From Atribacteria bacterium SCGC AAA255-G05 (GTDB taxonomy: Bacteria; Atribacterota; Phoenicimicrobiia; Phoenicimicrobiales; Phoenicimicrobiaceae): 11,421 nt of DNA. Position numbers and translations under genes: made by a program. The notes beneath the pieces were generated by a model. It saw only the letters and a program-made list of their open reading frames with translations. It did not search any database and was not told the DNA's origin. Of the stretch, positions 5,084 through 11,421 are shown piece by piece (within the stretch, counting starts at the first letter, position 1; the number at the start of each line of letters is the position of its first letter). The DNA is taken from positions 1-11,421 of the forward strand of contig ASPA01000064.1 of the NCBI GenBank assembly GCA_000405605.1. Direction: 5' to 3'.

Positions 5084-5353
5084 ACTAAATACTAACGACT
5101 AAATACTTTTTAGACTGGCCGACTGGCAAATCGGCCAACCGGCAGACTGTATTTGTATTTATTCTCAACTGGCCGACTGGCTGACCAGGTGACTGGCAGA
5201 CCGGTAGACTGTTTTTGCATCTCGAACTTTTTTTAATCTTCTTTTTATCTTAATTGGTAAATCGGTCAATTGGTCAATTAATTTATACTCGACACTGTTT
5301 TCCTCATCACTCATCACTCATTCCTCATCACTCATCACTGTACTTGCAACTTG
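5084..5353 (+). repeat. Large compound array: heptads, three octad arrays, CTCATCA heptads
   Basis: ACTAAAT/ACTAACG/ACTAAAT occupies 5084-5104. Octads then follow: GACTGG-CCGACTGG-CAAATCGG-CCAACCGG-CAGACTGT (5113-5150), ACTGGCCG/ACTGGCTG/ACCAGGTG/ACTGGCAG/ACCGGTAG (5168-5207), and AATTGGTA/AATCGGTC/AATTGGTC (5252-5275). The second octad array ends in ACTGTTTTTGCATCTCGAA. CCTCATC/ACTCATC heptads (5302-5336) end in ACTGTACTTGCAACTTG. Confidence 0.85.
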
Positions 5354-5379
5354 ATATATTATAAGTAACGTGATAAAAT
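5351..5379 (+). promoter_or_regulatory. Possible promoter for the second ATPase
   Basis: TTGATA (5351-5356) and TAAAAT (5374-5379) are separated by 17 bases, each one or two bases off consensus. They lie about 50 bases before the start codon. The sequence is very AT-rich, so chance matches are possible. Confidence 0.35.
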
Positions 5380-5427
5380 AACCTTACTAATGTTATAGGA
5401 ATATGCAAAAAAAGTGAGGTAATATAT

Positions 5428-6786
5428 ATGAAAAGTATGAAAAGTACGAAAAAATTAAAACCACGAAGAATTGCAACTAAGGTTATGAGTAGACTTTTAA
5501 AGAGTAATGATTTAATTGTACTTTTAGGAGCCAGACAGGTAGGCAAGACCAGTATAATGCATTTATTGATAGACAGCCTCCTACAAGTAGAAAAAGTTGA
5601 GAGAAATAGAGTGTTTTATTTCGACCTGGAAGATATGAATTTATTAGAAGTAGTAAATAAGGGGGTTGAAGAGTTCATTGCTTTCCTCACGGCAAGCGGA
5701 GCAGATTTAAAAGAGAGATGCTTTGTCTTTCTTGATGAAATTCAATATATGGAAAATCCGAGCAATTTTTTAAAAATTATTGCAGATCATCATAAGGAAA
5801 TTAGCGTAGTGGTAAGTGGTTCATCATCCCTTTCTATAAAAACTAAATTTAAAGATTCATTAGCAGGGAGAAAAAGGATATTCGAGATTTATCCTCTTGA
5901 TTTTGGTGAGTTCATTGAATTTAAAGATAGAAAAGATCTGGCAGGTTTTTGGAATACAGGTAATTGGGAGAAGGCTCGTTTCTTTGAAGGTGATTTTTTA
6001 AGATATTTTGAAGAATATGTAATATTTGGAGGCCTCCCCAGGGTTTCGCTCCTCCCCACTCGAGAAGAAAAAATTGAATATTTAAAAGATGTAGTAAATT
6101 CATATATCAAAAAAGATATCAAGGATCTTTTTCGCATAGATAATCCCTATGCTTTTAATAAGGCTATTAAATTACTTGCCTTGCATGCAGGTAACTCCCT
6201 AAACATTACTAATCTCACCACTATTTGCGGAATATCGCGGCGTACCCTTGAACGTTATCTATTTATTTTGGAAAGTACTTTTATTATAAGATTAGTTAAC
6301 CCCTTTTACTCAAATAGGATAAAAGAAGTTACCAAGATGCCTAAATTATATTTTATGGATACCGGGATTAGAAATATAATTGTAGGTGACCTAAATTCTT
6401 TAGAAGGTAGAAGGGATTCCGGTAGTTTGGTGGAAAATTCTGTATTTCTAATGCTTTTAACTGGTAAGGGTCCACTTGATGAAATATATTATTGGAGGAC
6501 AAAAGCCGGTGCTGAAATGGATTTTGTTTTAAAAGGTGAGGGTGAGAGATTGCGAGGTTATGAAGTGAAATATCGACCTTTTAAAGAAGCAAAAATTACC
6601 AGAAGTACCAGATCCTATATAAATGAGTATTCTCCTGATCTAACCTGTATATGCACCAAGAATTTTTATCAGGATGAAATGAATATGGATTTAATGGGCA
6701 TTAGTGGTTTAAATGATAAATCTAAGCTTATATTTTTGCCAGCATTTTTTCTTTCCAAAGGAAATATTTTCTGCTTGCCCTGTTAA
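5428..6786 (+). CDS. AAA ATPase with DUF4143 C-terminal nuclease-like domain, complete
   Basis: The 452-residue protein has Walker A GARQVGKT (34-41), Walker B FVFLDEIQ (99-106), and the sensor-like VSGSSSL (129-134). The PF-type strand IFEIYPLDFGEFIEF and FGGLPRVSLL (200-209) come next. A helix-turn-helix-like stretch ISRRTLERYLFILE (269-282) and KLYFMDTGIRN (306-316) lead into the C-terminal DUF4143 fold. The PD-(D/E)XK-like residues are intact here: AEMDFVL (E363, D365) and YEVKY (E379, K381). The cellular role of this family is not established; nuclease activity is not proven. GTGAGG at 5415-5420 is seven bases before the ATG. The last 10 or so residues (SKGNIFCLPC) exceed the usual end at IFLPAFFL and may be read-through into spacer DNA. 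It appears to be transcribed alone. Confidence 0.92.
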   Translation: MKSMKSTKKLKPRRIATKVMSRLLKSNDLIVLLGARQVGKTSIMHLLIDSLLQVEKVERNRVFYFDLEDMNLLEVVNKGVEEFIAFLTASGADLKERCFVFLDEIQYMENPSNFLKIIADHHKEISVVVSGSSSLSIKTKFKDSLAGRKRIFEIYPLDFGEFIEFKDRKDLAGFWNTGNWEKARFFEGDFLRYFEEYVIFGGLPRVSLLPTREEKIEYLKDVVNSYIKKDIKDLFRIDNPYAFNKAIKLLALHAGNSLNITNLTTICGISRRTLERYLFILESTFIIRLVNPFYSNRIKEVTKMPKLYFMDTGIRNIIVGDLNSLEGRRDSGSLVENSVFLMLLTGKGPLDEIYYWRTKAGAEMDFVLKGEGERLRGYEVKYRPFKEAKITRSTRSYINEYSPDLTCICTKNFYQDEMNMDLMGISGLNDKSKLIFLPAFFLSKGNIFCLPC

Positions 6787-7035
6787 ATTCCTTTATTTAT
6801 GCAGGGCCTGCCCTGTAAAGCCTTGCTTCACTGGGGTCATTCCCGCGAAAGTGGGAATCTATCTTTCTTTCTGTCATTACAAGGAGCTTTAGCGACCGGA
6901 GTAATCTCAACTTGTCTTTTCTTTTTCTTAATTACTCATCACTGTATTTGCACCCCGCATCATAAAAAATATTTCAATTTTACCAGAATAAGTATTATAA
7001 TAATCTAAATTAACTTATAACCAAGGACACAACAG
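6787..7035. repeat. Spacer with dispersed palindromes and one heptad boundary
   Basis: A CAGGGC-CT-GCCCTG hairpin (6802-6815) follows the ATPase stop. Next is the palindrome ATTCCCGC-GAAA-GTGGGAAT (6839-6858), of the same ATTCC...GGAAT type as 1130-1149. Then TGTCATTACAAGGAGC to GCGACCGGAGTAATCTC (about 6870-6908) is a recognisable copy of the GTCATTGCGAGGAGC...CAATCTC element. ACTCATC and the boundary ACTGTATTTGCACCCCGCA (6941-6959) follow. TATAAT at 6996-7001, with only a weak -35, could be the promoter of the acyltransferase operon. Confidence 0.65.
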
Positions 7036-8472
7036 ATGTTATTTAACTCAATCGAGTATGCAATATTTTTACCAATAGTATTTTTGTTTTATTGGTTTAT
7101 TGTAAATAAAAATCTTAAACTTCAAAACTTCTTCTTACTCACAGTAAGTTATATTTTCTATGGCTGGTGGGACTGGAGATTTTTAATCCTTATTATATTT
7201 AGTTCTATGGTTGATTATTTAGTAGGGATAGGGTTAGAAAAACAGCAAGATAACGCAAGAAGGAAGATGCTCCTGTTAACCAGTATTTTGGTCAATATTG
7301 GGTTTTTAGGATTTTTTAAATATTACAATTTCTTCGCAGAAAACTTTTTAAAGGCATTTACAATATTTGGTCAACATCCGGACATAACATCACTCAATAT
7401 TATACTTCCGGTGGGAATCAGCTTTTATACCTTCCAGACTTTAAGTTATTCAATAGATGTCTATAGGCGCAAATTTAAATCCACAAAAGACACTATTGCT
7501 TTTTTTGTTTTTGTAGCCTTCTTTCCCCAATTAGTAGCCGGACCCATCGAAAGAGCTGCCAATCTATTGCCCCAATTTTATAAAAAAAGATATTTTGAGC
7601 ATGGTAAAGCAGTTGATGGAATGCGCCAAATATTATGGGGATTATTTAAAAAAATAGTGATTGCCGACAACTGTGCCCACTATGCCAATGTTATTTTTTC
7701 TAATTACTCTGATTATTCCGGCAGTACCCTGGTAATAGGTTTACTATTATTCACATTTCAAATCTATGGAGATTTCTCCGGATATTCAGATATTGCCATC
7801 GGAACTGCCCGTTTATTTGGTTTTAATTTGATGCGTAATTTTGCTTTTCCTTATTTTTCGAGAGATATTGCCGAGTACTGGAGAAGATGGCATATCTCAC
7901 TATCAAGTTGGTTTAGAGATTATATCTATATTCCGCTCGGTGGCAGCCGGGGCAGCACCTGGATGAAAATTAGGAATATATTTATAATCTTTCTGGTTAC
8001 CGGTTTTTGGCATGGCGCTAATTGGACTTTTGTTGCCTGGGGTTTAATAAATGCTTGTTATTTCTTGCCCCTGATGTTAACAAAACAGAATAGAAAACAT
8101 TTAGATATTGTAGCAAAAGGAAAGATACTACCCAGCATTAAGGAATTGTTTCAAATGGGCACAACATTTTTTCTTGCCTGCATGGCCAGGGTCTTTTTTA
8201 GGTCAGAGAGTATAAGCGGTGCATTTCATTATATTAGAATAATGTTCTCTGCGTCTTTATTGACTATTCCAACAATACTTCCGAGGAGATTAATTCCGGC
8301 CATTATACTTTTTGTAATGATTGAGTGGATACAGAGAGAAAAACAACATGCTTTGCAGATAGATAGTTTTAAACTTCCGGAAGTCGTTAAGTGGGGCATA
8401 TATTATTCTTTGCTTATTATAATAATTTTTTTTGGCGGAACTCAGCAAGAATTTTTTTATTTTCAGTTTTAG
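7036..8472 (+). CDS. MBOAT-family O-acyltransferase (AlgI-like)
   Basis: The 478-residue multi-spanning membrane protein belongs to the bacterial MBOAT branch with AlgI and DltB. These move acyl, usually acetyl, groups from a cytoplasmic donor across the membrane toward cell-surface glycans. Seen here: the N-terminal hydrophobic FLPIVFLFYW, the family signature VSYIFYGWWDWRF, LPVGISFYTFQTLSYSIDVY (124-143), and FPQLVAGPIERA (163-174). The conserved block EYWRRWHISLSSWFRDYIY (280-298) and FWHGANWTFVAWG (324-336) follow; the catalytic histidine is H326. The C-terminus QEFFYFQF is typical of the family. Length is normal. AAGGA (7023-7027) lies eight bases before the ATG. It forms an operon with the SGNH-like gene 15 bases downstream, as with AlgI-AlgJ/AlgX and PatA-PatB. 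The substrate cannot be told from sequence. Confidence 0.93.
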   Translation: MLFNSIEYAIFLPIVFLFYWFIVNKNLKLQNFFLLTVSYIFYGWWDWRFLILIIFSSMVDYLVGIGLEKQQDNARRKMLLLTSILVNIGFLGFFKYYNFFAENFLKAFTIFGQHPDITSLNIILPVGISFYTFQTLSYSIDVYRRKFKSTKDTIAFFVFVAFFPQLVAGPIERAANLLPQFYKKRYFEHGKAVDGMRQILWGLFKKIVIADNCAHYANVIFSNYSDYSGSTLVIGLLLFTFQIYGDFSGYSDIAIGTARLFGFNLMRNFAFPYFSRDIAEYWRRWHISLSSWFRDYIYIPLGGSRGSTWMKIRNIFIIFLVTGFWHGANWTFVAWGLINACYFLPLMLTKQNRKHLDIVAKGKILPSIKELFQMGTTFFLACMARVFFRSESISGAFHYIRIMFSASLLTIPTILPRRLIPAIILFVMIEWIQREKQHALQIDSFKLPEVVKWGIYYSLLIIIIFFGGTQQEFFYFQF

Positions 8473-8487
8473 CAAAAAGAGGATAAA

Positions 8488-9402
8488 ATGAAGTTATTCT
8501 TAAAAAAATCTTTATTTTTTTTACTTATCGGTACTTTATTAGTATTTTTATTTTTTCCAATAAATTATATTTACAATAAGAGAGTTGAAAAACTAACACT
8601 TGGCGGAAATATCTCAACACTTATTTGCGGAGATTCTCATCTCGGATGTGCTCTCGATGATAAAATTATACCTAATTCAATTAACACTTGCATAGGTGGA
8701 GAATGTTATTATTATACATATTATAAATTGAAGAAAATATTACATAACAACAATAATCTAAAATATATTTCACTTGGGCTGTCGTTTCATAACTTTACGG
8801 AAAATCGCGATAATCGAATTTACAAAACTGAAGAAATTAAAAATATGTTTCCAAAATATTTCCTAATTTTGGAAAATAGAAAAAAATTAGACTTACTAAT
8901 GAAAAACCCCACTGGTTTACTAAAAAGCATTCCTTCCATTTTAAAGGATGCCATTATTACTTTTCTTAAACCAAATAAATATGCTAATTATCCTTTCTGG
9001 GGAATTTTTTCTGATAATAAAAATACAGATTTAAGTGATGAAAACATTAAGGCAGCAATAAATCGTCACTACTACAACAATAACTTTGATTTGTTACAAG
9101 GCTTTTCTGCTCTACAGTTAGAATATCTACTGAAAATAATCGATCTTTGCAGTAAAAAAAATCTTAGACTATATTTAATTAATACACCTGTGAGTAATGA
9201 ATATTTTTCTAAAATACCGGAAAAATTTATTAATCATTATTACAATATTGTAAAAAAACTTAAATTTACTAAAAATGTTAAAATATTAGATTACCATAAA
9301 TACCAACTTCCTCAGAATTGTTATAGAGATGCTGATCATTTAAATTCTAACGGTGCAAAAATATTTTCAGAAAAAATTGTAAGTGAAATTAATGATTTTT
9401 AG
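8488..9402 (+). CDS. Membrane-anchored SGNH/AlgJ-like acyltransferase partner
   Basis: This 304-residue protein has an N-terminal signal anchor (residues 8-26, very hydrophobic after KLFLKK), placing the rest outside the cytoplasm. The SGNH block I is ICGDSHLGC (GDSH 48-51, nucleophile serine 50). SLGLSFHNF near 95-103 may correspond to a later block. The terminal block is DADHLNSNGAKIFS, with D281 and H284 forming the Asp-x-x-His pair. The middle (about 105-200) is divergent and unrecognised. In known systems the MBOAT protein passes acetyl groups to such a partner, which acetylates the extracellular polysaccharide. AGAGGA at 8478-8483 precedes the ATG by four bases, and only 15 bases separate it from the MBOAT gene. 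The gene is especially AT-rich. The family call rests on the two motifs plus context. Confidence 0.8.
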   Translation: MKLFLKKSLFFLLIGTLLVFLFFPINYIYNKRVEKLTLGGNISTLICGDSHLGCALDDKIIPNSINTCIGGECYYYTYYKLKKILHNNNNLKYISLGLSFHNFTENRDNRIYKTEEIKNMFPKYFLILENRKKLDLLMKNPTGLLKSIPSILKDAIITFLKPNKYANYPFWGIFSDNKNTDLSDENIKAAINRHYYNNNFDLLQGFSALQLEYLLKIIDLCSKKNLRLYLINTPVSNEYFSKIPEKFINHYYNIVKKLKFTKNVKILDYHKYQLPQNCYRDADHLNSNGAKIFSEKIVSEINDF

Positions 9403-9442
9403 CAAAATGTCATTTCCACTCTCACTTCTGTCATTGCGAGTA

Positions 9443-9739
9443 CCTTTATTTGAAGAAATATCTGGGAATCTTGTGGTTACATTTAGAGGAAAAATAACTA
9501 AAGAATATTTAGAAAATTTGGATTTAAATAAGAGACAAATTACAGCTATGGAGTATATTAAAAAAATCGGAAAGATTACAAACAAAAATTATAGAGAAAT
9601 GTTTCCAGAAATATCCAATGAAACAGCAAGGCTTGATTTAAGTACTATGGTTAGAAAAAAGTTATTGAATAAAAGAGGTGAATATCCCAAATTTATCCCA
9701 GATTTATCCCAGATTATTATAAATATTACTTGTTTTTAA
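9443..9739 (+). pseudogene. 3' remnant of an AlbA/HATPase-type ATP-binding protein (C-terminal winged helix)
   Basis: From PLFEEISGNLVVTFRGKITK through LNKRQITAMEYIKKIGKITN to MVRKKLLNKRGE the frame matches the C-terminal end of the large ATP-binding proteins with an AlbA_2 (Schlafen-like) domain. These typically end in FxE.SGxFVVTFR, LNxRQ, and a winged helix with the order I-T-N-xxY. Only about 85 residues of that homology remain, whereas intact members have roughly 400-500. The N-terminal DNA/RNA-binding and HATPase domains are missing. The homology begins just after TCTGTCATTGCGAGTACC (9427-9444), a dispersed-repeat sequence, suggesting truncation at a repeat. The GTG and ATG codons upstream (9383-9407) overlap the previous gene and have no RBS. 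A direct 11-base duplication TTTATCCCAGA occurs near the 3' end. Probably non-functional. Confidence 0.6.
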
Positions 9740-9759
9740 TTTTGTTTTTATTTGTATTC

Positions 9760-9948
9760 GATTGGTAGACTGGCCGATCGGTTGACTGTTTTTTCATCTC
9801 GCAACCTGCAACCTGTTTTTTTATCTTGCATTTCTTTTCCTTTCTTCACTATATACCCGATACTCGATACTGTTTTCCTCATCACTCATCACTCATTACT
9901 CATCACTGTATTTGCATCTCGCACCTATACGCTACCCGCTCTACGCTA
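9760..9948 (+). repeat. Compound octad and heptad array with two boundary motifs
   Basis: GATTGGTA/GACTGGCC/GATCGGTT/GACTG (9760-9788) leads into ACTGTTTTTTCATCTCGCA (9785-9803). Heptads TCGCAAC and CTGCAAC follow. ACCCGAT/ACTCGAT/ACTG (9855-9872) and CCTCATC/ACTCATC/ACTCATT/ACTCATC (9877-9904) then end in ACTGTATTTGCATCTCGCA (9905-9923). TACGCTA/CCCGCTC/TACGCTA closes the block at 9928-9948. Confidence 0.85.
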
Positions 9949-9971
9949 ATAATTTACCCTGCATATTTAAC

Positions 9972-10000
9972 TTGCAATATTAAATATTAAGGGTTATAAT
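9972..10000 (+). promoter_or_regulatory. Promoter for the third ATPase
   Basis: TTGCAA (9972-9977) and a perfect TATAAT (9995-10000) are 17 bases apart. Transcription would start near 10007, giving a leader of about 160 bases. The -35 box is the TTGCAA of an AACTTGC-type heptad. Confidence 0.6.
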
Positions 10001-10166
10001 AAAAAGAATAAAAATGAAGATAATAAAAATAAACTTAAAAATATCATCTTTTTCGGTAAATTAATTTCCTAATCTTTATTCTTATTTTAATCGGCTAATC
10101 GGTCAATTGTATTATTTTATATTTCTTGTCTTTAATCGGTCAATTAGTTAAAAGGTACAAAAAAAT

Positions 10167-11396
10167 ATGAAACTAAAAGCTCGAGTATTAGAAAAAACGA
10201 TTCTTAAAGCAATTAAGACTTTTCCAGCTATTGTGGTTACCGGTCCACGACAATCAGGGAAGACCACTCTTTTTAAAATGCTCTTTTCCAAAACCCACAC
10301 CTTGGTAAGCTTGGAAGATCCTGATATAAGAATCCGGGCAAAAGAGGACCCCATAGGTTTTTTAAATCAATACCGCCCGCCTCTGATTATAGATGAAATT
10401 CAATATGTCCCTGAATTATTATCTTATATAAAAACCAAAATAGATGAAAATCGCAAACCCGGTCAATGGTTATTAACCGGTTCCCAAAATTTTACGCTTA
10501 TGCAAAGTATTACCCAATCATTAGCCGGCAGGGCAGCAATTCTATTCCTTTTACCTTTTTCTCTTTCAGAAAGAGTTGATAACACCCACAATACTCAGGA
10601 TATTTCCACCTGGATAAAAAGATTAAATCTAACCAACAAATTTGACCGGAAAATTTCTCTTAACGAAGTCATGATGCGGGGATTTTTCCCCGAAATCGCC
10701 ACTCGCAAAAAAGTGGATAGGAAACTTTGGTGCAGTTCATATATTACCACTTATCTGGAAAGAGACATCAGGAATTTATCGAATATAGGAGACCTTAGCC
10801 AGTTCGAAAGATTTTTAATATCCTGTGCGGTAAGAACAGGGCAAATTCTCAACATATCTGAGATTGCACGGGATATCGGCATTAGTGTGCCTACCGCCAA
10901 AAGATGGCTTTCTCTTTTGGAAACGGCACATCAATTATACCTTCTTTATCCTTATTATCGAAACATCGGTAAACGCATAGTAAAAAGTCCTAAAATATAT
11001 TTTGGTGATACCGCATTATGTACTTATTTATTAGGATTTCATAATGCTGATACTTTACAAAAGAGTCCTCATTTTGGAAATTTATTTGAAACTATGATTA
11101 TTAATGATTTTTTAAAGAAGTTTTTGTATTTTGGGGATAGAGCTTCTATGTACTACTTGCGTTCAAGAGATGGCCTTGAGGTAGATTTAGTTATTGAAAT
11201 AGGAGGATTCCTACACTTATTTGAAATAAAAAGCTCAATGACAATTACCTCTAAACATATAACTTCATTAAAAAAACTTGCCAACGACTTAGGCTCAAAG
11301 GTCAAAACTGCTGCAGTTACATCTTGTTCTGACGATAACTTTATGGTGAAAGATAATATTGCCAACTACAACTGGAAAAATATACTGACAATTTAA
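10167..11396 (+). CDS. AAA ATPase with DUF4143 C-terminal domain, complete
   Basis: The 409-residue protein has Walker A GPRQSGKT (26-33), Walker B LIIDEIQ (73-79) and the sensor-like LTGSQNF (103-109). LAGRAAILFLLPFSLSE (119-135), the conserved MRGFFPEI (170-177) and YLERDIRNL (196-204) follow. A helix-turn-helix ISEIARDIGISVPTAKRWLS (230-249) and the PKIYFGDTAL strand (275-284) precede the DUF4143 nuclease-like fold. Its residues are present: FETM (E308), LEVDLVI (E338, D340) and FEIKSS (E353, K355). This is the common GPRQ(S/V)GKTT subgroup and differs clearly from the other two ATPases in the window. AAAGG (10151-10155) is 11 bases before the ATG, a weak site. The stop TAA is at 11394-11396, followed by AT-rich sequence with no terminator seen to the window end. 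Confidence 0.93.
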   Translation: MKLKARVLEKTILKAIKTFPAIVVTGPRQSGKTTLFKMLFSKTHTLVSLEDPDIRIRAKEDPIGFLNQYRPPLIIDEIQYVPELLSYIKTKIDENRKPGQWLLTGSQNFTLMQSITQSLAGRAAILFLLPFSLSERVDNTHNTQDISTWIKRLNLTNKFDRKISLNEVMMRGFFPEIATRKKVDRKLWCSSYITTYLERDIRNLSNIGDLSQFERFLISCAVRTGQILNISEIARDIGISVPTAKRWLSLLETAHQLYLLYPYYRNIGKRIVKSPKIYFGDTALCTYLLGFHNADTLQKSPHFGNLFETMIINDFLKKFLYFGDRASMYYLRSRDGLEVDLVIEIGGFLHLFEIKSSMTITSKHITSLKKLANDLGSKVKTAAVTSCSDDNFMVKDNIANYNWKNILTI

Positions 11397-11421
11397 TATT
11401 TCTTTTATTTTCAACCCACAT

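Larger units (their letters stand above)
5060..5427. other. 368-base spacer composed of repeats and a weak promoter
   Basis: No gene is supported. It holds heptads (5084-5107), three octad arrays (5112-5150, 5168-5211, 5252-5279), a boundary motif (5208-5226) and a CTCATCA array (5302-5340). A promoter-like pair lies close to the ATPase gene. Confidence 0.8.
9740..10166. other. 427-base spacer: repeat arrays, promoter and long leader
   Basis: No gene is supported. The left half (9760-9948) is almost wholly octads, heptads and boundary motifs. A promoter lies at 9972-10000. The AT-rich leader (10007-10166) contains two more octad fragments: AATCGGCT/AATCGGTC at 10089-10104, and AATCGGTC/AATTAGTT at 10134-10149. 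Confidence 0.8.

Noticed and set aside
6799..7008. 69-residue frame before the MBOAT gene
   Set aside because: It runs through two dispersed palindromes and a boundary motif, with no RBS.
9752..9949. 65-residue frame in the last large spacer
   Set aside because: It is entirely octad and heptad array sequence; the peptide is a by-product of repeats.
10014..10064. 16-residue leader peptide in the 5' leader of the third ATPase
   Set aside because: No good RBS and no regulatory amino-acid run or attenuator hairpin; likely chance in AT-rich sequence.
1..11421. tRNA or rRNA genes
   Set aside because: No GTTCGA-type T-loop with cloverleaf pairing or conserved rRNA segment was noticed by eye on either strand.

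Overview
This is an AT-rich bacterial window in which every supportable gene lies on the + strand. Its style (DUF4143 ATPases, HicAB modules, a four-helix-bundle gene, long repeat-filled spacers) resembles uncultured anaerobic candidate phyla such as Atribacterota or Omnitrophota. That assignment is an inference only; no marker gene, rRNA or tRNA is present to fix it.

Layout. (1) 1-1085: 3' part of an AAA ATPase with a DUF4143 C-terminus, cut by the window edge. (2) 1086-1785: spacer of about 700 bases packed with dispersed palindromes and short-period arrays, ending in an extended -10 promoter. (3) 1786-3896: toxin-antitoxin cluster, with a decayed RelB-RelE type fusion, a HicB plus a frameshifted HicA, an intact HicA-HicB pair in reversed order, and an intact HicB-HicA pair. 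(4) 4030-5059: a four-helix-bundle protein followed one base later by a winged-helix regulator with a Rossmann-like C-terminal half; such regulators often sit near exopolysaccharide genes. (5) 5428-6786: a second, complete DUF4143 ATPase. (6) 7036-9402: a two-gene operon, an AlgI-like MBOAT O-acyltransferase and a membrane-anchored SGNH/AlgJ-like protein, together a predicted extracytoplasmic polysaccharide acetylation pair. (7) 9443-9739: 3' remnant of an AlbA/HATPase-type ATP-binding protein. (8) 10167-11396: a third DUF4143 ATPase.

The most unusual content is between the genes. Almost every spacer is built from degenerate tandem arrays with a 7-base period (AACNNNN or ACTNNNN) or an 8-base period (GACYGGYM or AATYGGTC), all in the same orientation as the genes. 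They are joined by two recurring boundary sequences: ACTGTWTTTGCATCTCGCA, and CGACCGAAGGGAG. The second follows an AAC-heptad array in exact phase in all four of its copies. These modules reach into genes: they encode the C-terminal tail of the four-helix-bundle protein, replace the 3' end of a hicA, and appear to supply Shine-Dalgarno sequences and -35 boxes. No complete new enzymatic system is evident; the repeat system is the best candidate for something undescribed.
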